From positions 248,001 through 312,000 of the forward strand of contig JAUKTV010000020.1 of NCBI GenBank assembly GCA_030549205.1: DNA of 64,000 nt. The letters are read 5' to 3'. This stretch comes from Apiosordaria backusii (Eukaryota > Ascomycota > Sordariomycetes > Sordariales > Lasiosphaeriaceae). The translations under genes were made by a program, and so were the position numbers. Below the pieces are notes generated by a model that was not told the DNA's origin, ran no database searches, and saw only the letters and a program-made list of their open reading frames with translations. The first letter of the stretch is position 1. The number at the start of each line of letters is the position of its first letter. Of this stretch, positions 20,213-30,305 are shown one piece after another.

Positions 20213-21634
20213 ATGGCCATCATTTCTCAAGACAGCGACCTGGACTGGACCAGCCCTGATGATCCAGACTGCCCCTACAACTGGCCATTGTGGAAGCGCA
20301 TCTACATGACAAGCATCCCGGCCTTTCTCTGCGTCAACGTCTCTTTTGCCTCCTCTGTTTACACCTCAGGAACCAACGACATATCACAGCAGTTCGATGT
20401 CTCCCGCACAGAATCTCTGCTTGGACTTTCCCTCTTTCTTTGGGCTCTTGGCCTCGGCGCCATCATCGCCGCGCCCGTCAGCGAGTACTATGGCCGCAGA
20501 ATCGTCTACTTGACCACCGTTCCCGTCTTTGGCCTATTTACCCTGGGTTCCGGGCTGGCTCAAAATTTTGTCACGTTGATCGTCTGTCGCACCTTTGCTG
20601 GCTTCTTTGGGAGCGCCGTCGTGTCGGTGGGCGGCGGCACCAATGCGGATCTCTGGCAGCCCACGCTGGCCGGAGTCGTCTATCCCTTTTATTTTGTTTC
20701 GCCTTTTCTGGGGCCGGCCTTTGGACCTGTGATCGGCGGTTACCTGAGCGAGGCCAAAGGATGGCGCTGGCTCCAATGGGTCATCCTCTTTATGGTCATC
20801 TTCAACTACCTGTATGCCCTTCCCCAGTCCGAAACGTACAAAAAGACCATCCTCGAGAAACGCATGCAAGCCGAAAAAGGACCCAACGTATCGTCAATAC
20901 GGCCTTTCAACGTCACCCTCCCGTCCCGGGCCATCCTCCAGCGTATACTTCTCAAGCCATTCAAGATGCTTTTTGTTGAGTCCATCGTGCTCTTTATGAC
21001 CATCTACATGGCCTTCAACTTTGCCGTCTTTTACAGCTTCTTTGCTGCATTTCCCTACATCTTCGGCCCAGGCGGTCACTACAGCTTTACGTCGGGTCAG
21101 CAGGGTCTCACTTTTCTTTCCATCGCGCTGGGTTGTGTTGTTGGATTTGTTGCGGTTGTTTATATTGACCGTCGCACGTATCCCGCATTGGAGACCAAGT
21201 ATGGACTTGGGAAAGTGCCGCCCGAATACCGTCTCTATGGCGCCATGGTCGGTAGCGCCCTCAACCCAGCCAGCTTGTTTTGGTTCGGATGGTCTGCCAA
21301 CGCGGGGACGTACTGGGCGAGTCCTGTCGTTGCAGCAGTGCCCTTTGCTGTGGGAAACATCATGGTGTACAGCAGCGGTGCTCTGTACATTATGAACTCG
21401 TATGGATCGCTGCACGGCGCGAGTGCGCTTAGTGCCAACAGCTTGTTGAGGTATGCTTTTGGAGGAGCTTTTCCTCTCTTCACTGTGCAGCTGTTCTCGT
21501 CACTGGGGATCGGTTGGGCAAGCAGCTTGCTGGGTTTCATCTCCATCGTGCTGGTGCCGGTCCCGTGGGTGCTGTACAAGTATGGAAAGCGGATTCGGGC
21601 GCATAGTCGGTATATCATGGTCGGGGCATCGTAG
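20213..21634 (+). CDS. MFS transporter, DHA1 (drug/polyamine:H+ antiporter-like)
   Basis: This is a single-exon protein of 473 residues with about 12 hydrophobic segments. The N-terminus carries DPDCPYNWPLWKR, a variant of the DPxNWP entry motif of fungal DHA1 carriers. Loop 2-3 contains YYGRRIVYL, the MFS motif A region. TM5 has the proline/glycine-rich FLGPAFGPVIGGYL block typical of drug antiporters. These carriers usually export xenobiotics, polyamines or secondary metabolites through the plasma membrane using the proton gradient. The substrate cannot be inferred, because there is no biosynthetic gene next to it. The start is at the first ATG of the frame, directly before a hydrophilic N-terminal tail. 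Confidence 0.88.
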   Translation: MAIISQDSDLDWTSPDDPDCPYNWPLWKRIYMTSIPAFLCVNVSFASSVYTSGTNDISQQFDVSRTESLLGLSLFLWALGLGAIIAAPVSEYYGRRIVYLTTVPVFGLFTLGSGLAQNFVTLIVCRTFAGFFGSAVVSVGGGTNADLWQPTLAGVVYPFYFVSPFLGPAFGPVIGGYLSEAKGWRWLQWVILFMVIFNYLYALPQSETYKKTILEKRMQAEKGPNVSSIRPFNVTLPSRAILQRILLKPFKMLFVESIVLFMTIYMAFNFAVFYSFFAAFPYIFGPGGHYSFTSGQQGLTFLSIALGCVVGFVAVVYIDRRTYPALETKYGLGKVPPEYRLYGAMVGSALNPASLFWFGWSANAGTYWASPVVAAVPFAVGNIMVYSSGALYIMNSYGSLHGASALSANSLLRYAFGGAFPLFTVQLFSSLGIGWASSLLGFISIVLVPVPWVLYKYGKRIRAHSRYIMVGAS

Positions 21635-22524
21635 ACTCTGGTTTTTTTCCTGTCCCCGGTGATGGGGAATTCGGCAAGACTTCCATTTGAAGTAGCCGAT
21701 TGATCCTAGATAAAAGGACAAATCTGGTTTTTTGGGCGTAGCCCAGCTGGCCTCCTCCGAGACTAAAAAATACGATACTGGTTTCCAAGGATTCATTACC
21801 TGTCGCAGTGAAGGATCAAGCGTGACCAAACCTCCACCTCTCCACATCAAAGTTGGGGTAACAAAGTTGGGGAAAATCATGGAAACGCACCCACCGATCG
21901 ACGAGAAGTAAAGTATCGTCGACAAAACTGCCGAACGCGGTAGTGACCTGCTCGTCGATGCTACATATACCCGAACATGGGTCAGAAGCGCACCTATCAC
22001 GGCCACGAAACCCGATGCATCGCCAGTCAAGTCTCAACGGTATGCCACGGTACGTTTCCGCTGCAGCGCAACGGTCCAAGCTGTGATTGGCGGGATTCGA
22101 CATTCCTCCAACCTCCCCTCGGCCCACTATCATCTTCACATTTCCTGGACCACAGGGCACGTACAACCATCAGGGTAGCATTCACAACGGCTCAACTTTG
22201 CTTGTATCAATCAACCCTCTTCCTGGTCGCATTCGCCTGACCGCATTGGCTCGCATCTACGGCTGTATGGTTCTCCCCTCACGCAGGATGCGAGAATAGG
22301 TACACGTCGGCCGATCCAGGCCTCCAGAAGGGAAGGCGAAGGAGCAAGGGGGTCCAACATCACGATAGATAAACCACCGGCTTCCCCAGTTTCTGGCATC
22401 TGACCCTCCATTCCAGCGACCAACCTGGCGGTTCCTCTATTCATTTATTTAAGCTTATTTCCCTTCCAGAGTGTGCGTGTGCCCGTGTGTCACCATCAGC
22501 ACGCACCGAGGGGCTCAGAACAAG
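21635..22524. other. Intergenic region between two MFS genes
   Basis: No gene is recognised. The segment must hold the promoter of the sugar transporter at 22525; no clear TATA box is seen. Confidence 0.5.
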
Positions 22525-24178
22525 ATGCCCAAAATGAAGCTCCCTACCATTTACAACGTCCACCTTGTGGCCATCATTGCCACGTTAGGTGGCGCCCTCT
22601 TCGGCTTCGACATCTCCTCCATGTCCGCCATCGTCGTTACGAACCAATACATCACCTACTTCAACAACCCCTCGGGCGTCATCCAAGGCTCCATCGGTTC
22701 CGCCCTCGCCGCCGGGTCCGTCCTCGGTTCTGCCATCGCGGGGCCAATCTCCGACAAGATTGGCCGGAGGGACTCCATCATGTTTGCGTGCTTGTTCTGG
22801 CTCATCGGGACGTCCGTGCAGGTGGCTTGTCAAAATGTCGGACAGTTGATCGTGGGGAGGGTGCTGAATGGGTTTACGGTCGGCATCACGTCTGCTCAGG
22901 TGCCTGTCTACCTGGCCGAGATTGCCAAAGCCGAGAAGAGAGGGAGTCTGGTCATTATCCAGCAGCTCGCGATCGAGTTTGGCATTCTGATCATGTACTT
23001 TATCGGCTATGGGTGCGCGAGTATCCCGGGAACGGCAAGCTTTAGGACGGCGTGGGGGACGCAGTTTATTCCTTGCGTTTTGCTCATCATCGGTTTGCCC
23101 TTTTTGCCCCGGTCTCCCAGGTGGCTGGCCAAGGTGGGAAGGGATGAAGAAGCTATTCGGACACTGGCGAATATCCAGGCCGATGGGAATGTGGAGGATC
23201 CGAGGGTCATTGCCGAGTGGGAGGAGATTGTGACGGTGATGAGAGCTGAGAGGGAGGCCGGGAAGGGATGGAGGAAGTTTTTCAAGAACGGGATGTGGAA
23301 GAGGACCATGGCGGGAATGACGGTGCAGGCGTGGCAGCAGTTGGCCGGAGCGAATGTTATCGTTTATTATTTGACGTATATTGCCCAGATGGCTGGGTTG
23401 GAAGGGGACGTGGCGATGGTTACGTCGGGGATTCAGTATGCCGTGTTCATCATCTTTACGGGGGTCATGTGGTAAGTATCCCGTCTCCTTGATCTCTATG
23501 GTCTTGTACGAGAGGGCAAACATGATGGCTGACACACTTTTACACAGGCTTTTCATTGACAAGACTGGCCGCCGCACTCTCCTTGTCTGGGGAGCTCTTG
23601 GTATGGGCTTCTGCCACTTTGTCATCGGCGGTGTCATGGGTGGCCACCACATCGATGTTCCCGGCGGTGTCGGCAACCCGCCGAATGCCAACATTGTCAT
23701 CGCCGTCCACTCTGGCGCCCCAGCCAACACTGTCATCACCTTCTCGTACCTCTTGATCGTCGTATACGCCCTCACGTTGGCTCCCGTCTGCTGGATCTAC
23801 GCCGCCGAAGTCTGGTCTCTGGGCACCCGTGCTACAGGCATGTCCATGGCGGCTCTGTCCAACTGGGTCTTCAACTTTGCCTTGGGAATGTTCACACCAC
23901 CAGCCTTTGTGAACATCACTTGGAAGCTCTTCATCATTTTTGGGGCGCTGTGCGTGGCTGCTGCCATCTGGTTCTGGGTGTTCTACCCGGAGACTTGTGG
24001 CAAGACCTTGGAGGAGATTGAAGTCATGTTCTCCAAGGATGGACCGCACCCGTGGAATACCAGAAAAGGCGAGTCTCGTTTGGCTGCTGAGATCGAGGCT
24101 GTCATTGCGAGAAAAGAGAAAGGTGAACAGCCTGGACTGGTAGAGACTGTCACCCGCGATGGTGAAAATAAGGCTTAA
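22525..24178 (+). CDS. Sugar transporter of the MFS sugar-porter family
   Basis: The exons are 22525-23471 and 23548-24178, separated by a 76-bp intron (GTAAGT..ACACAG), giving 525 residues. The ATG at 22525 (MPKMKLPTIYNVH) is preferred over an upstream in-frame ATG at 22471. Family signatures are all present: GGALFGFDISSMS in TM1, DKIGRRDS in loop 2-3, VPVYLAEIAKAEKRG after TM4, PRSPRWLAK before the central loop, QQLAGANVIVYY in TM7, DKTGRRTLL in loop 8-9 and PETCGKTLEEI after TM12. These identify a plasma-membrane hexose/sugar:H+ symporter-type protein. The sugar specificity is not determinable. With the cellulase at 28 kb it would fit plant-polysaccharide use, but the genes are not adjacent. 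Confidence 0.92.
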
Positions 24179-24409
24179 TTAAGCTCAAAGGATGTTAAGT
24201 AGATGCGCCACCGCCGAGAGGAGAATAAACAGTATGACTTAGCGGCTGTTGTTAACGGTCTTGAAGCTTGGCTGCCGTGCTGGCGTAATCGCCAACGACA
24301 TCAAAGGAGCCAACTTCCCACGTTTGTCAACACTCTCCTTTTCCATGTCCCAATTACAGTCCATTACCTAGGTACCTATCTTATACACAAACCTGGCAAC
24401 AAGAAAAAA
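24179..24409. other. Short intergenic segment with TACCTAGGTACCTA motif
   Basis: It contains the motif at 24365-24378, one of at least four near-identical copies in this window. Nothing else is recognised. Confidence 0.5.
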
Positions 24410-24844
24410 ATGACCCAACTACTCGGGGTCCAACCCAACCCAAACTACGTCCACAAAAAGGGTGGTAATCGCGGTCGTCAGCCACGGCGGCAAACCTTCT
24501 TCAGCCCCCTTCTATACGAAATCTCATTCAAAATCCAAAGCCCTTCATTCATTACTTTTCGAGACGCCATTTGGGCAGTGTTCATATTGTATGCGAGCTG
24601 GAAGGGGATTGTAGGGCTACTACAGGCAAAACGGCTGCTGCTTGACCTGGAGCTAGCAGAGGTGTGTCCAAGGGCAGTGACTCGGAGCTTCACGTCTTGT
24701 GTAGTTCATGTTATGATCTGGGGCTTTGTATTTGATGTGATTGGGCAGTGGATTTGGTATGTTGTTACCTGGGGTGTAATCGGGGTTGTGGTTGTATTTG
24801 TGGGCGAGGAGGTGATAACGCGGATGAGGGGTAAAAGGGGGTAG
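24410..24844 (+). CDS. Small hypothetical membrane protein
   Basis: The 144-codon frame starts at the ATG at 24410. It encodes a hydrophilic basic N-terminus, an amphipathic or hydrophobic segment at about residues 47-66 (AIWAVFILYASWKGIVGLL) and a long hydrophobic stretch at about 88-125 (VVHVMIWGFVFDVIG, then WYVVTWGVIGVVVVFVGEEV). It ends in a basic tail. No family is recognised. Composition and membrane topology look more protein-like than the shadow frames around it, but codon bias is weak. It may be a real small gene or chance. A splice-joined upstream exon was not found. Confidence 0.4.
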   Translation: MTQLLGVQPNPNYVHKKGGNRGRQPRRQTFFSPLLYEISFKIQSPSFITFRDAIWAVFILYASWKGIVGLLQAKRLLLDLELAEVCPRAVTRSFTSCVVHVMIWGFVFDVIGQWIWYVVTWGVIGVVVVFVGEEVITRMRGKRG

Positions 24845-25078
24845 ATGGTTGACCAAGATGGAAATGTTGTCGGGGACGGGCTGGGCCTCCAAAGGTTGGA
24901 AGCTAGAGGCATGGAACATAAGGTATAGTTAATTGATATATCAGGGCTTGAGATACGAAAAACTGTAAGCAGTTGAAGAATAGATATTAAATTTAGATAA
25001 CATAAGATATCTGATCTTTCAACGCACATCATCTAAGCGTGGTCCTGGCTGACACTATCCGAGTATAAGTATCACTTC

Positions 25079-26824
25079 TTAATCAAATACCTTCCCCGGG
25101 TTCATAATCCAATCCGGATCCACAGCCCGCTTCAACGTCCTCATCAACCCGATCGTCTCGACCCCCAGTTCGTCTTTGAGGCTACCCTTCTTCCCAATCC
25201 CAATCGCATGCTCCCCAGAAACTGTCCCCTCCATCTCCAACGCCTTCCTCATCATATCCTTAACTGTCTTACCCACCGCCTCTTTTTGCTCTGGATTCTT
25301 CGGGTCATACATCATAGCCACATGGAAATTCCCGTCCCCCACATGCCCAATCACACTGGCAAAAATCCCCAATTTTGAGCATTCTTCTTTCGACCACGTG
25401 ATAATCTCAGCAAGACGAGAAATAGGCACCGCGACATCGGTAGACCACATCTCTGTCCCCTCGGGGCGGATGTTAACCATGGTGAACAAAGCTTCTTTGC
25501 GGGCGGCCCAAAGGTCGGACTCTTCCTTTTTAGACCGGGCAAAAACGGGTTGGTAGGAGCTGAAGGGGGCAACTAGGGACGAGACGCGGGAGATGTCGGA
25601 TTTGATCGCCTCAGTGGTCCCGGAGAATTTGATGAACAAGGTGGGGTTCTCTTGCCAGCGGCGTTGGCGGACGGTGGCGCTGCCGTGTTTGTTCAGGATG
25701 GCCATCTGAGCGTCGTCCATTATCTCGAGAGCGGCAAGGCCCGAGATACCGGAGCGGATAAGGGAGGTAGCGGCTGCGGCGGCATCCTTGATGTCGGGAA
25801 AAGGTATCACGGCGACGGAGGTGTCTTGCGGTAGAGGGGCCAGTTTGAGGGTGATTTCTGTGACCATTCCCAAGGTTCCTTCGGCCCCGACGAATAACGA
25901 GGTGAGATTGTACCCGGCCGAAGTTTTTCGGGGCCTTCGGCGGGTTTTGATGACTCGGCCGTCGGGCAGAACGACGGTGAGGTTGAGGACCCAGTCTTTC
26001 ATTGTTCCGTAGCGGAAGGCGTTGGTGCCGGAGCAGTTTGTTGAGACCATGCCACCGACGGTAGCGGTCGGGGACGGATCCATGGGTGCGAAAAGGTTGG
26101 TGTGGGCTATTTTATTGTTAAGGTCAACCCAGTTTACTCCTGGTTGGACAACCACGTCCATGTCTTCTGGGTGGAAGGAAATGATTTTGTCCATATTGGC
26201 GAAGTCGATGCAGATACCAGAGTAGGGCTGGCTGAAGTTGCCTTCGATTGATGAGCCGGCTCCGAAGGGGATCATGGGGACTTTGCGTTTGCTGCAGATT
26301 TGGGCAATTGTCGAGACATCTTTTGTCGTCCGAGGGTAGACTACAGCTACCGCTCTTTCTGATGAGTTAGATGTAGACCAGTCAGAGTGCCCGTGGTGTT
26401 CGAGCACGTCAGAGTCGTAAGTGACACAATCTTGCCCTATGACACGGGCAATCTCTTCGGCCGCATGAAGCATTTCGAACCGGTTCGCGTATGTGATGGC
26501 TTGGGGAATGTTAGGCGTATTCAAGTCCCACTCTGCTTTTGGTTGGAGCAAGTCCTGATTTCTGTTGCTGAAGGCGATGCCTGCTCCAAAGCCGAGAAGG
26601 CCGAATACCCCTGAAGCAATGATGGCATTGCGGCTCCATCCTCGCCCACTGTGTGGTGTTGACGATGCGGTAACAGAATATGGTCGGCGGCCGCTTCTTA
26701 ACTGCCCGGATGGTCGATATGGTGCTGTGAACTGTTGCCGCGTCTGCAAGGCCCCCCTCAGTCGACTGGTACTTCCACAGAACAATCCCCGTTTGCATCC
26801 CGGAATGACCCGGAGTCCGGCCAT
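25079..26824 (-). CDS. D-lactate dehydrogenase (cytochrome), mitochondrial, FAD-binding
   Basis: This is a single-exon protein of 581 residues. The N-terminal 60 residues are rich in R, S and T with few acids, as in a mitochondrial presequence. They are followed by a membrane anchor at about 67-85. The vanillyl-alcohol-oxidase-type FAD domain is clear: PFGAGSSIEGNF (186-197), TVGGMVSTNCSGTNAFRYG (255-273) and GAEGTLG (313-319). The C-terminal domain carries GHVGDGNFH (493-501), the metal/substrate region, and GEHAIGIGKKG (537-547). Layout and length match yeast Dld1-type D-lactate:cytochrome c oxidoreductase (EC 1.1.2.4). It oxidises D-lactate to pyruvate at the inner membrane/intermembrane space and helps clear methylglyoxal-derived lactate. 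Close relatives acting on other D-2-hydroxyacids cannot be excluded. Confidence 0.93.
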   Translation of the reverse strand: MAGLRVIPGCKRGLFCGSTSRLRGALQTRQQFTAPYRPSGQLRSGRRPYSVTASSTPHSGRGWSRNAIIASGVFGLLGFGAGIAFSNRNQDLLQPKAEWDLNTPNIPQAITYANRFEMLHAAEEIARVIGQDCVTYDSDVLEHHGHSDWSTSNSSERAVAVVYPRTTKDVSTIAQICSKRKVPMIPFGAGSSIEGNFSQPYSGICIDFANMDKIISFHPEDMDVVVQPGVNWVDLNNKIAHTNLFAPMDPSPTATVGGMVSTNCSGTNAFRYGTMKDWVLNLTVVLPDGRVIKTRRRPRKTSAGYNLTSLFVGAEGTLGMVTEITLKLAPLPQDTSVAVIPFPDIKDAAAAATSLIRSGISGLAALEIMDDAQMAILNKHGSATVRQRRWQENPTLFIKFSGTTEAIKSDISRVSSLVAPFSSYQPVFARSKKEESDLWAARKEALFTMVNIRPEGTEMWSTDVAVPISRLAEIITWSKEECSKLGIFASVIGHVGDGNFHVAMMYDPKNPEQKEAVGKTVKDMMRKALEMEGTVSGEHAIGIGKKGSLKDELGVETIGLMRTLKRAVDPDWIMNPGKVFD

Positions 26825-27600
26825 CTGTGCTCCACTTTTCTCCGGTGAATTCGGTTCTCAAAGATGCCGAGCAGTTTGAACGTCTGATATACCGTCCAAA
26901 ATCCAACACCGGTCGATCGATGTTTTCTGAGTCAATTAGTGGTTAGATAGAGGGTGACATCGACTTGCACGACAGCTACGAGATGAAAGACTTGCAAATT
27001 GTTCGGCTCAAATCGGTGTTAAGGCGGAGGTCACGCGGGCCGGCTCCGCCCCCCTGTTTCCGGTTCCCGGATTGCTTTCCGCCCTGGATCGGCATTTCCA
27101 GCGGCTTGTGTTAGGTTAAGTTGCCAAGGCAATTAGTGCGTCTTGAATCTCCAGCAAATACAGAATCCAGAGGCTTATATGTAGTAGGTATAGAATGCAT
27201 TTCGATTATCTACTTTACATTCTCACCTGTCTTTAGACGATCATGCTTTTCATGTAGAATTGACGGCTCAAGCAGTCGGCCTCTACGCTGAGCTTGTCTT
27301 CTTTTTGACTATGGGCACTAAGTTGGAGCATATCATGCTCGGAAGTTTTGTAAGGTTCACAATCATGCCTCGCGCTGATACTAAAGCGATAAAAAAGGAC
27401 CTACTTTACCTAGGTACCTTATTCTTCGTTTCTCAGAAAACCATCTTCTGGTTTTCGGTTCGATTTTCCCAAGTCTCGCCTTTTCCCTTTCCATAATGAA
27501 AAAAAGTCCACCACGGAAATCCGATCACCTCAGTGTGATTCATCTGAGCATATTCTCTTTACCATTCTCCTGAAGGCCCTCTCCCGGCTGATTCGAGGGG

Positions 27601-27871
27601 GCGGAGGAAGTAACCCCATTCGGGCCAACAGAAAAGTGTCACCCCACAAACCCTCCAACGACGATTCCGGCTGTTAGCGAGTCTGCATCGGCATCTTGGT
27701 GACAGGGCAGTTCCCAAGACACTGATTGGAGCCTTGTTAGACCTTGGGATGATGCACTCGCCGACGTGCCTGAATATGAGCCTCACTCGTAGCGCAATTA
27801 TTCAGGGGAAATCTGAAGATTCCAGCACACTTAATCAACCTTCACTTTATTTCCCCGTCGCGAGGGCGGAG
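27601..27871 (+). promoter_or_regulatory. Two candidate CreA/Cre1 sites (SYGGRG) upstream of the cellulase
   Basis: GCGGAG occurs at 27601-27606 and again at 27866-27871, both matching the SYGGRG consensus of the carbon-catabolite repressor. Glucose repression is the known regulation of fungal cellulases. Six-base motifs occur often by chance, so this is only suggestive. Confidence 0.3.
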
Positions 27872-27939
27872 GGGAGGTTTCCGGTTGTGTGATGAGGTTT
27901 TGGTTGTCTGTGAAGACTCAAGGGGATAACAACCTGGCA

Positions 27940-27945
27940 TATAAG
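27940..27945 (+). promoter_or_regulatory. Putative TATA box of the GH5 cellulase
   Basis: TATAAG lies 81 bp upstream of the ATG at 28026, in the normal window for a strong inducible fungal promoter. Confidence 0.45.
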
Positions 27946-28025
27946 AGTTGAATGGTTGTTTGGTCCGTAGGTAGTGCTGGGTTTCGAATTAAAGTTGTTA
28001 TTCAGTCAGCGAGTGTAAATTCGCT

Positions 28026-29283
28026 ATGAGGTTCCTCACTTTTCTTCTCGGCGCGGCTGCTGTCGGATCAGCTCTGGCAGCTCCGGCTCCAGCTCCGGTC
28101 TGCGATGCCCCGACCAAGAGAGCAACCAAGTTTCAGTTCGTCGGTGTCAACCAGTCTGGCGCTGAATTTGGAAAGGATACTCTGCCTGGTCAGCTTGGCA
28201 AACACTACACCTGGCCGGTGAGGTCGAGCATCGATGTAAGTTGTGTGCACTTACCAGGGTGGACAAGCAGCACAGGACTGACAAAGTTGGGCAGACTTTG
28301 ATCGGCAGGGGATTCAACACTTTCCGCATTGCCTTCATGATGTGAGTGACATTTGACCACAAAGTTGGGATGAGAGTGCTAACATCCTGCCAGGGAACGC
28401 ATCGTTCCCAACAAACTTGATGGCCCAGTCGATGCCACATATGCCAGAGGCTTGACTGATGTAACCCCTCAGCTGATACACCTACACTGCCAGTACTTAG
28501 TTAACAAAACTGTAGATCGTCAACTATGTCACCAGCAAGGGCGCCTACGCCATCATCGACCCGCACAACTTTGGTCGCTACTACAACAACGTCATTACCG
28601 ATGTCGCCGGCTTCGCAGCCTGGTGGACCACCATCGCTAAACTCTTCGTCAACAACGACAAGGTCATCTTCGACACCAACAACGAGTACCACACCATGCC
28701 CGACGACCTAGTCCGCCGTCTCAACCAAGCTGCCATCGACGCCATCCGCGCCACCGGTGCCACCTCGCAGTACATCATGGTCGAAGGAAATTCGTGGACA
28801 GGTGCCTGGACCTGGGTATTACTCCCCCGTTTTGCCCCTTTTTGGCATTCTCTTGACACTAACCGCCTCCCTTAGGTTTCCTCTGGCAACGGTGCCAACC
28901 TCCTCTCCCTTCGCGACCCTTCCGACTCAACTGGCGACAAGATAATCTACCAGATGCACCAGTACCTCGACAGCGACGGCTCGGGCACCTCTGACACTTG
29001 CGTCTCCCGCACCATCGGTGCTGAACGCGTCCGTGCCGCCACCGAGTGGCTCAAGCAAAACAAGAAGAAGGGTTTCCTCGGCGAGACGGCCGGCGGGGCA
29101 AACGCAAACTGCATCGCTGCCCTGACGGGAATGCTGAGCTACCTCCAGCAGAATAACGATGTCTGGACGGGTTGGGCTTGGTGGGGAGGTGGTCCGTGGT
29201 GGGGGAACTACATCTTTGCGATGGAGCCCCCGTCTAGTGTAGCGTATGATGGGGTTTTGCCTAGTCTGCAGCCTTATATCTAG
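28026..29283 (+). CDS. Secreted endo-beta-1,4-glucanase, glycoside hydrolase family 5 (GH5_5-type)
   Basis: There are five exons: 28026-28235, 28295-28341, 28394-28460, 28516-28815 and 28876-29283, giving 343 residues. All introns are 52-60 bp with GT..AG ends. Residues 1-19 form a signal peptide (MRFLTFLLGAAAVGSALAA). The catalytic domain follows directly: DPHNFGRYYNN, then DTNNEYH with the presumed acid/base Glu165, and GFLGETAGG with the presumed nucleophile Glu278. These blocks match subfamily 5 endoglucanases such as fungal EGL2/Cel5A. No CBM1 or serine/threonine linker is present, so this is a single-domain form. It would cleave internal bonds of cellulose outside the cell. Promoter elements suggest carbon-source control. 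Confidence 0.95.
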
Positions 29284-30305
29284 ATGATAAAAGGCAGGAG
29301 GGGATAGTTGGCTGTGGAGGGTGTGGGGATGCTGAAGCTAAAGGAAAGAATCGGCGAGGTGAGACCAGCAATAAGACTTGTCTCTATATACCTATGTGGG
29401 TAACACCGAGATTGTGGGTTTCCTAGATACCTACTATTGAATGGGTTTTAAATGTTTGCTGTTAGCAGGTTCAAGGTTCGATGTCCCAAGTGCGTTGTTT
29501 TCTGACATCCATGATGTGTTTTGGTAAAACCTACCCAACTCAAGGGTTCAGGGGCTAGGGCCACATGCACATGAAAATGCCCTGCTGTCGGCCTCAGATC
29601 CGGCCGATGATGTCGTGGTATTCCGTGTAAAACTCCAGCAAAACAAACTGTGACGTCTTGTCCCCACAACACACAAGGGCACTCCCTCCCGAGCGTTTCA
29701 TCTGAAACCTCCACCTGAAATGGCGATGTGCGGGATGCGCGGGACGGGTCCTCGCTCCATGCCACCCGATCTGAGCCGTTCTTTTCTTTCCTCGGCGTTC
29801 CATAGCCAAGCAAGCGGATGTTGTATTCTGAGCAGCACTGAGGATGGAAACACTTGGCACAGGCTGCCCCAAAAATGCCCCGTAGTCTGCCATGTATTCG
29901 TCTACACATCGCTACCAAAGTATATTTGTACATTTGTTGAAGAAAGAAGGGGATGCCGACAAAGAATTCTAACAAGAGAAAAATGAACAAGTATATACCT
30001 TATACTAACCGCCTGCTTGCTTGTCATACGCAATGCAATGCCGCTTGTTGTAAAAATGATCAAACAAGATCTATTCCCGCCGCTTTTGTCATGTTTTGTT
30101 CCATCTTGAGAGAGTCTTGTCCCACAAGCCCCCCTTTCTCTGACCTCTTCTTTCCTTCATTACCAATGGCACAGCGCCCGCCAAAACCAACCCAAACGCC
30201 ACAGTACCTATTCCCTATCCCTAAGCTTTATGTCTCGTGAATGTATGCTTTTCGCTTCGAAACGGAATGAAATCCCCATTTTGACCATGATGACAACTCC
30301 TCCTT
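29284..30305. other. Convergent intergenic region, cellulase / glycosyltransferase 3' ends
   Basis: No gene is supported. A 180-codon minus-strand frame at 29448-29990 has no domain and odd composition. The space should hold both 3' UTRs. Confidence 0.5.

Larger units (their letters stand above)
26825..28025. other. Divergent intergenic region, D-LDH / cellulase
   Basis: No gene is supported. It contains a TACCTAGGTACCT motif at 27407-27419 and SYGGRG-type (CreA/Cre1 consensus) sequences at 27601-27606 and 27866-27871. A TATA element lies at 27940-27945, close to the cellulase start. Confidence 0.5.

Noticed and set aside
22585..23775. 396-codon minus-strand frame
   Set aside because: Exactly opposite the sugar transporter exons and crossing its intron; rich in His/Arg/Pro as expected of antisense frames.
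29448..29990. 180-codon minus-strand frame in the cellulase/GT gap
   Set aside because: Cys/His-rich odd composition, no family match, and located where two 3' UTRs are expected.
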